Shown: positions 8,490 through 18,133, numbered from the stretch's first letter. The stretch is DNA of 64,000 bases from Lachnospiraceae bacterium (GCA_009911035.1 QXWO01000013.1:1-64000); one strand, 5' to 3'. Notes: a model not told the origin generated them from the letters alone. A program made the numbers and translations.

Positions 8490-10184
8490 ATGTCTTTATT
8501 TGGAAGTTTATACACTGGCGTGAGCGGACTGCGCACCAGCCAGAATGCGCTTAACACAACAGCGCACAATTTATCTAATATCGATACTATAGGGTATACC
8601 CGCCAGCAGGTGCAGCAGGGTACCCGTTTTTATAATAAAATCGGCGTAGCAGCCATTTCTCCGAAACAAATCGGTCTGGGTGTTGAATACACCCGTGTAA
8701 AGCAAATCAGAGACGCTTTCCTTGACAAAAATTACAGACGGGAGCTGGGCAGGAGTGCATACTATGAAATTGCGTCCGGCGCCGTTGAAGAGGTGGAAGC
8801 CCTTTTTAAAGAGCTGGACGGGGATGCCTTTGCCGCTTCCATTGACAACCTCTGGAGAGCGGTTCAGGATTTAGCGGAGGACCCTTCCAATCCGGTAGAC
8901 CAGGGCGTATTCATGCAGCGGTGTAATGAATTTTTATCCCGCGGGCAGGCGGTCTATTCAGGTCTTTGCGAATATCAGAATAATTTAAATTATAAAATTG
9001 CCCAGCAGGTTGAAACCATGAATGCCTATGCAAAGCGTATTGCAGAGCTGAATCAGGAGATCATGGGAATAGAATCCGGTAATGTAGAGTGGGCAAACGA
9101 CTTAAAGGACGAGAGAAACCTTCTGCTGGACGAACTTTCCGCAATGGGAAATATCGAGTGCAGGACAGACTCTTTCGGTAACGTGCTTATCAAACTGGAA
9201 GGCGTGGACTTCGTAAAGATGGATTCCGCTAACGAAATTCTCCTGCACGAGGACACGGAAACAGGTTTCTATACCCCTTACTGGAAACAACTGGCTAAGA
9301 AGAACATGGTGAACGGTGTGGAGACACTGGACTTGAGTACCGCCGCAGTATTCGATCTGGGGCAGGTGATTGCCACTGACCGGGACACAGATATTGGTTC
9401 CTTAAAATCCATGATGTTTGCACGGGGCAATAAGAGAGCCACCTTTAAGGATTTGGGAATGGATGGAAATATTACAGGCAGCGAGAATCCGGGCAGTGTA
9501 GAGTATTATGATAAATATGTTTCCCAGTCCGTTGTCATGAATGTCCAGGCAGAATTTGACATGCTGGTGCACTCCATCACTTTAAGAATCAACGAAGTAT
9601 TTAAGGAAGCGGCAGACAGGGCCGAAGCGGAGCAGCCGGGAACTGACTACATGAAGAAGTGGATCGTGGATGCCAATGGAAATCCGGTTCTGGATAATAA
9701 TGGGAAGCCTACATGGGAGGCAATTGCAATTTTCAGAACCCAGATCGACAGTATGAACCCGGATGATTTCACGATAGAGAATCTGATCATCGACGGGGAA
9801 TTGAAACAGTCACCTTCCCTGCTTGGTTTTAAAAAGGACGACGGGCAGGTTGACCAGACAACAGCCGATGCCCTGAAAGCTATTTTTAAGGAAGAAAAGT
9901 ACAAGGTAAATCCGCATGTAAATACAGCCTGCGATTTTATCAATTACTATAACAATCTGGTATCGCTGACTGCCAATTTCGGGTACGTCCTTCGCGGCAT
10001 ATGCAGCAACCAGGAAGTGGCAGTTGACAATACGGCAGCCGCAAGGGAACAGGTGCATGGCGTTTCTTCTGACGAAGAACTTAGTAATATGATCATGTTC
10101 CAGAATGCATATAATGCTTCCAGCCGTTACGTTAACGTAATTAATGAAATGCTTGAACATGTATTAAGCGCGCTTGGAAGGTAG
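8490..10184 (+). CDS. flgK: Flagellar hook-associated protein 1, first copy
   Basis: A 564-residue HAP1, which joins the hook to the filament outside the cell. The N-terminus has the rod/hook/HAP signature with GVSGLRTSQNALNTTAHNL and IDTIGYTRQQV. The C-terminus has the amphipathic D0 helix ending in VNVINEMLEHVLSALG. The middle holds the usual helical D1 part and variable domain. Export is by the flagellar type III system, hence no signal peptide. A second, divergent FlgK follows 15 bases later, so the junction may be built from two proteins or used at different times. Confidence 0.95.
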   Translation: MSLFGSLYTGVSGLRTSQNALNTTAHNLSNIDTIGYTRQQVQQGTRFYNKIGVAAISPKQIGLGVEYTRVKQIRDAFLDKNYRRELGRSAYYEIASGAVEEVEALFKELDGDAFAASIDNLWRAVQDLAEDPSNPVDQGVFMQRCNEFLSRGQAVYSGLCEYQNNLNYKIAQQVETMNAYAKRIAELNQEIMGIESGNVEWANDLKDERNLLLDELSAMGNIECRTDSFGNVLIKLEGVDFVKMDSANEILLHEDTETGFYTPYWKQLAKKNMVNGVETLDLSTAAVFDLGQVIATDRDTDIGSLKSMMFARGNKRATFKDLGMDGNITGSENPGSVEYYDKYVSQSVVMNVQAEFDMLVHSITLRINEVFKEAADRAEAEQPGTDYMKKWIVDANGNPVLDNNGKPTWEAIAIFRTQIDSMNPDDFTIENLIIDGELKQSPSLLGFKKDDGQVDQTTADALKAIFKEEKYKVNPHVNTACDFINYYNNLVSLTANFGYVLRGICSNQEVAVDNTAAAREQVHGVSSDEELSNMIMFQNAYNASSRYVNVINEMLEHVLSALGR

Positions 10185-10199
10185 GAAGGAGTGAAGTAA

Positions 10200-12032
10200 A
10201 TGCCATCACAATTTTTTGGATTATATATAGCAGGATCGGGGCTTCGGGCTGCAAACGCGGCACTGAACACCACGGCTAATAATATAGCAAATGCCCAGAC
10301 AGTAGGATACAGCCGCCAGCAGGTGACTTTGCAGGCGAATAAGGCAATCAGAACCTTCGCTACTTACGGATGTGCAGGCGCAGGTGTGGATGCGGTTTCC
10401 ATTGACCGTGTCAGAGACAGTTTTTACGACTATAAATACTGGAGCAACAACTGTAAATATGGCGAGTATACCGCCAAACAGTATTACATGAGGACACTGG
10501 AAGATTATTTTAATGATGACGGTACCAGCGGATTCAGGACGATTTTCAATAAATTGAGCGCTACCCTCCAGGGGGTTACCACGAATTCCAGCAGCAACGA
10601 TTCCAAGACAGAATTTATCGGTGCGGCGAAAGCACTGACAGATTACTTTAACAATATGTACGGAAATCTCCAGGAACTTCAAAAAGACATTAATCTGGAG
10701 ATCAAGCAGAGCGTTGATCATATTAATTCTCTTGCGCAGCAGATTGCCGTTCTCAATAACCAGATTAATGTAGTGGAACTTTCCGGTAAAAATATGAGGG
10801 CCAATGAACTTCGTGACCAGAGGGATCTGCTGATAGACGAATTGTCGGAAGTGGTGGATGTGGAAACCATGGAATTTCCGCTCACCGACAAAAATGACCC
10901 CAATGTGGAGAGCAATGCCCACAGATATATTGTGAGAATTGCAGGCGGGCAGACCCTGGTGGACGGAACCAGCTACAAGACTTTAGAGTGTGTGGCCCGG
11001 GACAAGAATGAAAAAGTAAACCAGACAGATGCCGACGGCCTTTACGATGTGAAATGGAGTGACGGAAACAGTTTCAGCCTTACCAACGCAGCCATGGGCG
11101 GAAAACTAAAAGGCCTGGTGCAGTTACGTGACGGAAACAACGGCGCTAATTTTAACGGTGAAATCAAGAGCGTTACAGGCAATCAGGTTGAAATCAAAGT
11201 GACAGATGAATTCCTGAAAAGCATGCAGGATTGTACCCTTTCCGACAACGGCGGGCTTATCAATATAGGCAACGTTATGTACCGGTATGACAGTTGGGAG
11301 TTTGACGGGACAGATACTTATACCTTTACCATGAGCGCATCCAATGTGCCCCAGGTTGATGCAGGGTGTGTGGGTAAGGATGCCAAGACCGAAACCCAGA
11401 TCAAATATCAGGGGATTCCCTACTATATGCAGCAGATGAATTCCTGGATACGCGGGTTCGCCAAGACTGTAAACGATATCTTTACAAGCGGTGTTGACGC
11501 CAACGGAAATAAAGGCTGTATCTTATTTACAGGAGTTACGGGAAATAAGGAAAGCCAGTTTACAGAAGCAGACTTAAATATAGCAGGAGGAGCAGGTTCC
11601 GACAAATCCAGCTACTATCTGCTGACCGCAGGAAACTTCTGCATCAACAGTGAACTGATTAAAGATCCCAGTCTTCTGGGAACCAGGACCGACAGCGAAG
11701 TAGGCGTGGAAGAGTGTGGAAAGATTCAGGAAATGATCAACATGCTTACCAGCAGGGAAGAATTCAGTTTCCGTAACGGAACCGCCGGACAGCTCCTGGA
11801 AGCGATTTTAGGGGATGTATCCTTAAATGCCAGCGATGCAAATATTTTTCAGGGAACTTTTGGAAGCCTGCGGAATACCATTGACAACCAGAGGAATTCC
11901 ATTTCCGGCGTGGATGAGGATGAGGAAGCGGTAAGCCTGGTTAAATTCCAGAATTCTTATACACTGGCATCCAAGATGATACAGACACTGACAGAAGTTT
12001 ACGACCAGTTGATTCTGCGGACAGGTGTTTAA
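10200..12032 (+). CDS. flgK: Flagellar hook-associated protein 1, second copy
   Basis: A 610-residue FlgK paralogue. The N-terminus matches the family (SGLRAANAALNTTANNIANAQTVGYSRQQV-like, with the conserved asparagines and GYSRQQ), and the C-terminus ends in the D0 helix with FQNSYTLASKMIQTLTEVYD. It is clearly different from the first copy in sequence and has a longer central domain (~residues 215-450). Tandem FlgK genes occur in some Lachnospiraceae flagellar loci (recalled, not checked). It could be a second junction protein or an alternate one; the sequence does not tell which. Ribosome site AGGAGTGAAGTAA precedes ATG 10200. Confidence 0.92.
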   Translation: MPSQFFGLYIAGSGLRAANAALNTTANNIANAQTVGYSRQQVTLQANKAIRTFATYGCAGAGVDAVSIDRVRDSFYDYKYWSNNCKYGEYTAKQYYMRTLEDYFNDDGTSGFRTIFNKLSATLQGVTTNSSSNDSKTEFIGAAKALTDYFNNMYGNLQELQKDINLEIKQSVDHINSLAQQIAVLNNQINVVELSGKNMRANELRDQRDLLIDELSEVVDVETMEFPLTDKNDPNVESNAHRYIVRIAGGQTLVDGTSYKTLECVARDKNEKVNQTDADGLYDVKWSDGNSFSLTNAAMGGKLKGLVQLRDGNNGANFNGEIKSVTGNQVEIKVTDEFLKSMQDCTLSDNGGLINIGNVMYRYDSWEFDGTDTYTFTMSASNVPQVDAGCVGKDAKTETQIKYQGIPYYMQQMNSWIRGFAKTVNDIFTSGVDANGNKGCILFTGVTGNKESQFTEADLNIAGGAGSDKSSYYLLTAGNFCINSELIKDPSLLGTRTDSEVGVEECGKIQEMINMLTSREEFSFRNGTAGQLLEAILGDVSLNASDANIFQGTFGSLRNTIDNQRNSISGVDEDEEAVSLVKFQNSYTLASKMIQTLTEVYDQLILRTGV

Positions 12033-12069
12033 TGGCGGCTGCTTATAGGCAGGAAGGAGAACAATTAGC

Positions 12070-13719
12070 ATGAGAATGACCAATAAGATTATGCAGAATA
12101 ATTCTCTGTATAATATCAATAATAATAAAATATTGCGGGATAAACTCAGCACGATGATGTCTACCCAGAAGAAGATCACACGGCCTTCTGACGATCCGAT
12201 TATTGCCATCCGTGCCCTGCGCCTTAGGTCCAGCGTTTCGGAGCTGACCCAGTATTATGAAAAGAATGCAAAGAATGCCGATAGCTGGCTGGATGTTACC
12301 GGCAAAGCGCTTGATACGGCAACACAGGTACTTACGGATATAAGCAGGAGAGCCAATGACGCTGCCAACAAGGACAGGAAATGTGAGGATTTGAAGATTC
12401 TTTTAGACCAGATCAAATCCCTTAAAAACGAGTTTTATTCCACAGGAAATGTGGACTATGCGGGCAGATATGTATTTACAGGGTTCAGGACCGATACTAC
12501 CATGTCATTTACAGAGCAGGTGGAGCGGGATCAGAAAAGGACGAACGGCGGTTATCCTAATTATACCATTCATGAGCAGAACACCATTGCAGATTTCGAT
12601 ACCGTTAATTATACCGATGTGGGCGATCTGGACGGCTTGAATATAAATAACTTTACGGATCCTAACTATGCCAATATTGCAGAGCAGGATATCAAAAATG
12701 GTGATATCCACAGATTGCGCGTATCTTATGATGATTTGGATCCGGCAGGCCCTACAGGTGGCGTAAAGGTAGAAATGATAGATCCGGCTACCGGCAATCC
12801 AGGTACAACTTTTACTGCTACTAATGCGTCTGTAGGAGATGATCCTGATCCTTATCAGCAGATGCTGACTGCTAATGAAAATAATCAGGATCTGATACTG
12901 TTTGTACCGGAAACAGGAGAAATCCTATTCAGCGATACGGCTTACTCAAAAGTTGAGAATGCCACAAAAGCACCGGGAGCAGGCGGAACCAGTGCGGAGA
13001 TCCGCGTTACCTACGATAAGAATACATGGGCTGACGGCGACATTCGTCCTGAACATTATTTTGCTTGTGAAGGGACGACGCTGGACGAGAGCGGTAACGT
13101 ACTGATGGATGATTCTGTCAACCCTCCGGTACCTGTAAAGGTCAATTATAATAAAGAATATCTTACCACAGCAGGCGGTAAGAAACAGGCCATCGAATAC
13201 GATGTGGGATACAACCAGAAAGTACAGGTGAACACTACGGCAGACGAAGTATTTTCCCACGATCTGGACAGGGATGTGGAGGATTTGGAGAATGCCATTG
13301 AAAGATTGTCAGCCATTGACAAGACTTTTACGGATATGGAAAAGAAGTTCAAAACCATGGAGGAAAGCGATCCCAATTATGCTTTGGTCAAGAAGCAGTA
13401 TGAAGCTGCGGAAAAGGCATACAGCCACGAGCGCGAGAATGTACACAATATGTTTGGAAGAATGATTGCAAAAGCGCAGGAGTATCTGGATGACACCAAT
13501 GTGGCTGTCACGGACAACGGTACCAGAAGCCAGCGTCTTGACTTGATCAGCAACCGGCTTATGGATCAGCGGACCACCTTTAAAACTTTGCAGTCTGAGA
13601 ATGAAGATGTGGATATTGCGGAAGTGGTTATCCAGCTTTCAAGTACAGAGCTTACTTACAATGCAGCCCTTATGGCGACTGGAAAGATTATGCAGACGTC
13701 GCTTATGAACTATATTTAA
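12070..13719 (+). CDS. flgL: Flagellar hook-associated protein 3
   Basis: A 549-residue HAP3/FlgL, the second hook-filament junction protein, exported by the flagellar system. Flagellin-like N-terminal helices (MRMTNKIMQNNSLYNINNN, then RPSDDPIIAIRALRLRSSV) and the C-terminal helix ending in YNAALMATGKIMQTSLMNYI-type sequence frame a large insertion at about residues 150-390, rich in D, N, T and P. That insert makes it much longer than the ~300 residues of classical FlgL. Start ATG 12070 follows AGGAAGGAG. It is the last structural gene of the operon before fliW. Confidence 0.94.
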   Translation: MRMTNKIMQNNSLYNINNNKILRDKLSTMMSTQKKITRPSDDPIIAIRALRLRSSVSELTQYYEKNAKNADSWLDVTGKALDTATQVLTDISRRANDAANKDRKCEDLKILLDQIKSLKNEFYSTGNVDYAGRYVFTGFRTDTTMSFTEQVERDQKRTNGGYPNYTIHEQNTIADFDTVNYTDVGDLDGLNINNFTDPNYANIAEQDIKNGDIHRLRVSYDDLDPAGPTGGVKVEMIDPATGNPGTTFTATNASVGDDPDPYQQMLTANENNQDLILFVPETGEILFSDTAYSKVENATKAPGAGGTSAEIRVTYDKNTWADGDIRPEHYFACEGTTLDESGNVLMDDSVNPPVPVKVNYNKEYLTTAGGKKQAIEYDVGYNQKVQVNTTADEVFSHDLDRDVEDLENAIERLSAIDKTFTDMEKKFKTMEESDPNYALVKKQYEAAEKAYSHERENVHNMFGRMIAKAQEYLDDTNVAVTDNGTRSQRLDLISNRLMDQRTTFKTLQSENEDVDIAEVVIQLSSTELTYNAALMATGKIMQTSLMNYI

Positions 13720-13753
13720 CAGCGGGTGTCAAAACACGCGGATAGGAGCGGTT

Positions 13754-14209
13754 ATGAAAATCAATACAAAAGTATTTGGAGAAATAGATATAGCAGATGA
13801 GAAAATCATTCATTTTCCGCTTGGGATTATCGGATTCCCGGATTTAACGGAGTTCACGCTGATACATGACGAGGACAGGGGAATCGGTTCTATTCACTGG
13901 ATGCAGTCCATACAGGAGCCGGCTTTTGCGATGCCGGTCATGGATCCGTTGATTGTCAGGCCGGACTATAACCCGGAGGTGGATGATGAATTGCTAAAGC
14001 CCCTTGGGGAATTGCAGCCCGATGAGCTGCTGGTAATGGTAACAGTTACCGTTCCTTCGGATTTGAAGAAAATGAGTGTCAACTTAAGAGGCCCTATTGT
14101 CATCAATGCAGCAGAAAGAAAGGCATGCCAGATCATCGTTGAGGGAGAGGATTATGCAGTCAAATTCCCTATTTATGATATTTTGAATGCAAAGAAAGCA
14201 GGTGAATAA
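13754..14209 (+). CDS. fliW: Flagellar assembly factor FliW
   Basis: A 151-residue cytoplasmic protein that binds flagellin and, when released, binds and blocks CsrA. The family motifs FPLGIIGFPDLTEF (residues ~20-33) and INAAERKACQIIV near residue 117 are present, and length is normal. It is followed without a gap by csrA (TAA then ATG), the arrangement of the FliW-CsrA-flagellin switch known from Bacillus subtilis. Here that switch would sense free flagellin and tune translation of the fliC mRNA. Confidence 0.96.
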   Translation: MKINTKVFGEIDIADEKIIHFPLGIIGFPDLTEFTLIHDEDRGIGSIHWMQSIQEPAFAMPVMDPLIVRPDYNPEVDDELLKPLGELQPDELLVMVTVTVPSDLKKMSVNLRGPIVINAAERKACQIIVEGEDYAVKFPIYDILNAKKAGE

Positions 14210-14434
14210 ATGTTAGCTTTATCCAGAAAAAAGAATGAAGCCCTCATCGTTAACAACAATATTGAGATTACTGTGCTGGAGATTAAGGGAGAGCAGGTAA
14301 AGCTTGGCATCAGCGCACCGAAGGAAGTACCTATATACCGGAAAGAGGTATATGCCCAGATTCAGGAGGCAAACAGCGAATCAGTCAACATGGACGGATT
14401 ACAGGCTCTTAAAACACTGCTGGGAGATAAATAA
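14210..14434 (+). CDS. csrA: Carbon storage/flagellin translation regulator CsrA
   Basis: A 74-residue RNA-binding dimer. The N-terminal strand MLALSRKKNEAL and the VPIYRKEVY segment with its conserved arginine form the RNA-binding face. It starts immediately after the fliW stop codon, with its ribosome site AGGTG inside fliW, so the two are coupled. CsrA binds GGA motifs in hairpin loops and at ribosome sites; an excellent site pair is present in the fliC leader at 19938-19974. Confidence 0.96.
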   Translation: MLALSRKKNEALIVNNNIEITVLEIKGEQVKLGISAPKEVPIYRKEVYAQIQEANSESVNMDGLQALKTLLGDK

Positions 14435-14453
14435 GATAAAATGTGTTTTTCTT

Positions 14454-14605
14454 ACAAACGCTGTCATGCAAAGCATGGCAGCGTTTGTTTAACGTAAGGA
14501 TAGTCCGCGAAGGGGGTATCCATTGCTTTGCAATAAGCACTCTATGCGGGGGAGCAGCATTAGAATTACAATAGGCTGTCTTATGAGGCATGGCTGCAGC
14601 TTTTT
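14454..14605 (+). repeat. Composite hairpin repeat, also terminates the flgM-csrA operon
   Basis: Three related hairpin units lie in this non-coding stretch. Unit one (14454-14489) is a near-perfect stem, AAACGCTGTCATGC with GCATGGCAGCGTTT around AAA, followed by GTTT, and should terminate transcription after csrA. Unit two (14493-14528) starts CGTAAGGATAG, has GAAG in its loop and closes with TATCC. Unit three (about 14568-14603) reads ACAATAGGCTGTC..GGCATGGCTGCAG followed by T5. The same order of units recurs at 21035-21117. Confidence 0.65.
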
Positions 14606-14653
14606 GATTAAGTTACATTGCTGTATAGAGGGGAATTTTTTCGGAAAAGACTA

Positions 14654-14680
14654 TAAATTTTTCGTCATATATTCCGATAT
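14654..14680 (+). promoter_or_regulatory. Sigma-28 promoter of the flaG-fliD operon
   Basis: TAAA (14654-14657), 15 bases, then TCCGATAT (14673-14680). It lies 64 bases ahead of flaG. Confidence 0.85.
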
Positions 14681-14743
14681 ATACTTAAGAAGATAGGAAA
14701 ACTCTACAGTTTTAAATTTTTATATCACACGGAGGTGATTACA

Positions 14744-15190
14744 ATGGCAATAGAACCATTAAGCAGTGCCATGACATATCAGGCACAGACAACACAGCAG
14801 GCAAAGCCTGTACAAAAAGTGGCAGAGGACATGGATGTTGCTGCACAGGAGCAGAATAACATATATGATTCCACCACAGTGAAAGTAGCTGCACCGGAAA
14901 AGAGAGAGGAACAGGGCGGCGGCCAGAGCAGTTCAGAGGGCGGGAATACGCCGAAAGACCAGCAGCAGGCTTCTACAGAGCAGATCAAGAAGGCCGTTGA
15001 ACAGTTGAATAAGAACCTTTCCCATTCGGAAGCAGTCTTTGGTATCCATGATGCTACTAATCGTGTTACGATTAAAATCGTAGACAAGGAGAGCAAAGAG
15101 GTAATCAAAGAGATTCCCCCTGAGAAAACCTTAGATATGATAGCAAAAGCATGGGAGCTGGCAGGGCTTTTGGTGGATGAGAGAAGATAG
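14744..15190 (+). CDS. flaG: FlaG family protein
   Basis: A 148-residue flagellar protein of the FlaG family, linked in other bacteria to filament length. The first ~90 residues are low-complexity (Q, A, E, G, S) and probably disordered. The C-terminal domain has the family pattern LNKNLSHSEAVFGIHD, RVTIKIVDKESKEVIKEIPPEK and a final helix LDMIAKAWELAGLLVDE. I start it at ATG 14744, preceded by GGAGGTGATTACA; a GTG at 14735 lies within that ribosome site. It is the first gene of the operon that makes the filament cap. Confidence 0.93.
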   Translation: MAIEPLSSAMTYQAQTTQQAKPVQKVAEDMDVAAQEQNNIYDSTTVKVAAPEKREEQGGGQSSSEGGNTPKDQQQASTEQIKKAVEQLNKNLSHSEAVFGIHDATNRVTIKIVDKESKEVIKEIPPEKTLDMIAKAWELAGLLVDERR

Positions 15191-15201
15191 GAGGTAACAC
15201 A

Positions 15202-17208
15202 ATGCCAATCAGAATAACCGGTATGAATTCCGGTCTGGACACTGAGTCAATCATTGCTGAACTTGTGAAAGCCCAGAAGACCAAGGTTGATACCCTTAAA
15301 AAGAAGCAGACCAAACATGAGTGGAAGCAGGATGCATGGAAAGACCTGAATACCAAAATCAAGAAGTTCTATGACGGTACATTATCCAATATGCGTTATG
15401 AATCCGATTACAGGAAGAAGACCACGAAGGTTTCCAACACTAGCGCAGTCAGCGTAATTACCGGAGCCAATGCAATCAATGGTTCACAGAAACTCAAGGT
15501 AAAGAAGGTTGCCACTACAGCGTATATGACAAGTGCGAAGCTTTCCGGGAATAACCATGCCAATACCCAGTTGAAGGAACTCGGCATTGAGGGTGATTCT
15601 AAGATAACGGTTAAGACTTCTGGGGGAAATAAGGAAATAAATATCAATGGCGATATGACCATTGACAATCTGGTTAATGAATTCAGAAATGCCGGATTGA
15701 ATGCCAACTTTGACGTGGACAGCCAGAGATTTTATATCAGTGGGGGCCAGAGCGGAGCAGCAGGAGATTTTGAACTTGAATTTTACGACAAAAATGGGAA
15801 TGTAGATTTAGATACGAAATCTAAATTGGGATTCAATACTCTTGACGACAAGCAATATTTAGATGCTTATGTTGAGAAATATTCAGATGCCAACTATGCC
15901 CAGACTCTTGCAGATGCCAAGACTGCAATGGCTAATGCATACAAAGATGAAATTAATATTGCAGCAAACTTAATCCAGTCAACAGAAAATGATATACAGA
16001 AGTTGAAAGACGAGGCACTTGTCGATGGACTTGATTTAGATGATCCGGATAATTCATCAGAAAAGATCAAAGAGCGTATTGCCGAGCTGAAGAAAAAAGA
16101 TGAAGCTGATCTGACAGAAGCCGAAAAAACTGAGTTGGAAGAACTGGATAAGAAACTTGGCAAGGCAGAAGAGTATGAGACTCTCAAAGAAAGGAAACAA
16201 AATCAGGAAGATACAAAGAAACAATTTGAGGACTGCCTGAATCCTGATGGAAGTTTAACAGCTGACGTAGCAGCTAAAGTAGAAGAGAAGGTCGAGGCCG
16301 ACAAAGCGCATGCTCTGAAACTGCAGGAGCAGTATAATAACTCAGCGGCTGGAAAAACAGCTAATCTGGGCCACATGACCAAAGGCGAGGATGCGGTTAT
16401 CGAATTGAACGGCGCCGAATTTACATCCAGCAACAATGTATTCCAAATCAACGGTTTGACGATTACCGCTCTGGAGGAAACCGATGAAGCTGTAACCATC
16501 ACAACATCGGAAGATACAGACGGCATCTACGACATGATCAAGAACTTCATCAAGGAGTACAGCACTCTGATCAATGAAATGGATAAGCTCTATAATGCAG
16601 ATTCTGCCAAGGACTATGAGCCCCTGACCGATGAAGAAAAAGATGCAATGTCCGAAAAAGAAATTGAAAAATGGGAGCAGAAGATCAAAGATTCTGTTCT
16701 GCGCAGGGATAGCACCCTTAGCACCGTTTCCAGCGCCTTGAAAGAAATCATGATGGGCGGTATCGAGGTAAATGGAAAGACAATGCATCTTAGCGATTTC
16801 GGTATTGAAACGCTTGGATACTGGAATGCTGCTGATAATGAGAAAAATGCTTACCATATCAATGGCGATGAAGATGACGAGTTTACAAAGAACAACGAAG
16901 ATAAGCTGAGAGCAGCTATCGCAAATGACCCTGATTCTGTTGTTGCATTCTTTACCGGACTGAGTAAGAGTCTGTGGGGAAAGGTTAACACCCTTATGAC
17001 CAAGACCGACTACAGCAGTTCCTTCACAGTGTATGAAGATGTACGTATGAAGGAAGAATATGATGCATACAGTGAAAAAATCAAAAAGCAGGAAGACAAG
17101 ATTACAGCACTGGAAGATAAATGGTATAAGAAATTCAGTGCAATGGAAACAGCGCTTGCAAAGATGCAGTCTAACCAGAGTGCTGTCACCAGTTTATTAG
17201 GAGGATGA
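15202..17208 (+). CDS. fliD: Filament cap protein FliD (HAP2)
   Basis: A 668-residue cap protein that folds flagellin at the filament tip. The N-terminal domain (MPIRITGMNSGLDTESIIAELVKAQ) and the C-terminal helical region (YSEKIKKQEDKITALEDKWYKKFSAMETALAKMQ) are typical. Between residues ~235 and ~390 is a strongly charged, coiled-coil-like insert rich in E, K, D and A that is not part of the usual core and makes the protein longer than most FliD. It lies between flaG and its chaperone genes fliS and fliT. Confidence 0.95.
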   Translation: MPIRITGMNSGLDTESIIAELVKAQKTKVDTLKKKQTKHEWKQDAWKDLNTKIKKFYDGTLSNMRYESDYRKKTTKVSNTSAVSVITGANAINGSQKLKVKKVATTAYMTSAKLSGNNHANTQLKELGIEGDSKITVKTSGGNKEININGDMTIDNLVNEFRNAGLNANFDVDSQRFYISGGQSGAAGDFELEFYDKNGNVDLDTKSKLGFNTLDDKQYLDAYVEKYSDANYAQTLADAKTAMANAYKDEINIAANLIQSTENDIQKLKDEALVDGLDLDDPDNSSEKIKERIAELKKKDEADLTEAEKTELEELDKKLGKAEEYETLKERKQNQEDTKKQFEDCLNPDGSLTADVAAKVEEKVEADKAHALKLQEQYNNSAAGKTANLGHMTKGEDAVIELNGAEFTSSNNVFQINGLTITALEETDEAVTITTSEDTDGIYDMIKNFIKEYSTLINEMDKLYNADSAKDYEPLTDEEKDAMSEKEIEKWEQKIKDSVLRRDSTLSTVSSALKEIMMGGIEVNGKTMHLSDFGIETLGYWNAADNEKNAYHINGDEDDEFTKNNEDKLRAAIANDPDSVVAFFTGLSKSLWGKVNTLMTKTDYSSSFTVYEDVRMKEEYDAYSEKIKKQEDKITALEDKWYKKFSAMETALAKMQSNQSAVTSLLGG

Positions 17209-17212
17209 CAAA

Positions 17213-17602
17213 ATGGCATTACCCAATGCGTTTGCCCAGTATAAAAACAGCAAGGTATTGACCGCTTCGCCGGCAGAACTTACATTGATGCTGTATGAAG
17301 GTGCGATTAAATTCTGTAATATCGCTATTACAGCGATTGAAGGAAAGGAAATCCAGAAAGCGCATATAAATATCATCAAGGCCCAGAAGATCGTAGAACA
17401 TCTCCAGGTTACGCTGGATATGAAATATCCGGTAGCCAAGGATTTTGACAGAATTTATAATTATTTGCTGGAACGTCTCGTGGACGCGAATATCAAAAAG
17501 GACAAAGCAGTCATGATGGAAGTCAGAGATCATCTGAACAATGTCCGTGATACATGGAAGGAAGTTATGCGGATTAATAACAGGGAAAGAGGAACCGTAT
17601 GA
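17213..17602 (+). CDS. fliS: Flagellin export chaperone FliS
   Basis: A 129-residue helical bundle that keeps flagellin unfolded before export. Motifs include NAFAQYKNSKVLTASPAEL, LMLYEGAIKFCNIAI and LNNVRDTWKEVM. The ribosome site GGAGG lies inside the end of fliD, and the gene overlaps the next one by four bases. In FliW-CsrA systems FliS and FliW share flagellin as partner, so its position in a sigma-28 operon is expected. Confidence 0.95.
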   Translation: MALPNAFAQYKNSKVLTASPAELTLMLYEGAIKFCNIAITAIEGKEIQKAHINIIKAQKIVEHLQVTLDMKYPVAKDFDRIYNYLLERLVDANIKKDKAVMMEVRDHLNNVRDTWKEVMRINNRERGTV

Positions 17603-18075
17603 TAGAAAATTATCTTGACATTCTGGCGGACAGCCTGCAGAAAAAGTCAATTGTTCTTGACAAGATTGAAGATGAAAACAATAAGCAGGCCAAGATGCTT
17701 AAAAGCGACAGCTTTCCTTATGACGAATTCGATGAAGCCATTGACAGAAAGGGAGAACTGATTGAAGAACTGACAGCTTTGGACGATGGATTTGATGCCT
17801 TATATCAGAGAATTCGAGAACAGTTGCAGGACAATCGGGACAAATATAAAGACCAGATTGCCGGACTTCAAAAACTTGTGAAGGAAGTAACTGACAAGAG
17901 TGTTGCAGTGCAGGCTCAGGAAGCAAGAAATAAGCAGCTCGTGGAAGCAGCATTTGCAAAGGAAAAAAGTTCAGTGAAATTCAATAAGCTGAATTCCAAG
18001 GCGGCATATGGTTATTACAAAAGTATGAGCAAGGGTAATGTCGTAATCCCACAATTTATGGATAAAAAGAAATAG
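17599..18075 (+). CDS. FliT/FlgN-like flagellar chaperone
   Basis: A 158-residue coiled-coil protein with no enzyme motif. Its position directly after fliS, with an ATGA overlap, and its pattern (a leading helix MIENYLDILADSLQKKSIVLDKIEDEN, FDEAIDRKGELIEELTALDDGFD, then a long helix) match the FliT-type chaperones that serve FliD, and also the FlgN family. The basic C-terminal tail (residues ~125-158) could contact the export ATPase. FliT of FliD is the best guess; sequence identity to classical FliT is not obvious by eye. Confidence 0.75.
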   Translation: MIENYLDILADSLQKKSIVLDKIEDENNKQAKMLKSDSFPYDEFDEAIDRKGELIEELTALDDGFDALYQRIREQLQDNRDKYKDQIAGLQKLVKEVTDKSVAVQAQEARNKQLVEAAFAKEKSSVKFNKLNSKAAYGYYKSMSKGNVVIPQFMDKKK

Positions 18076-18084
18076 TTATTTTAA

Positions 18085-18133
18085 GGGGCGGCTGCACACA
18101 GATGAAATCATAGTGTGCAGCCGCCCCTTTTTT
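18085..18133 (+). terminator. Strong terminator of the flaG-fliD-fliS-fliT operon
   Basis: A perfect 15-bp stem, GGGGCGGCTGCACAC (18085-18099) with GTGTGCAGCCGCCCC (18113-18127), followed by six T. Confidence 0.93.

Noticed and set aside
10221-10922. 233-codon frame on the minus strand opposite the second flgK
   Set aside because: It mirrors the codon bias of the flgK gene on the other strand and has no family features.
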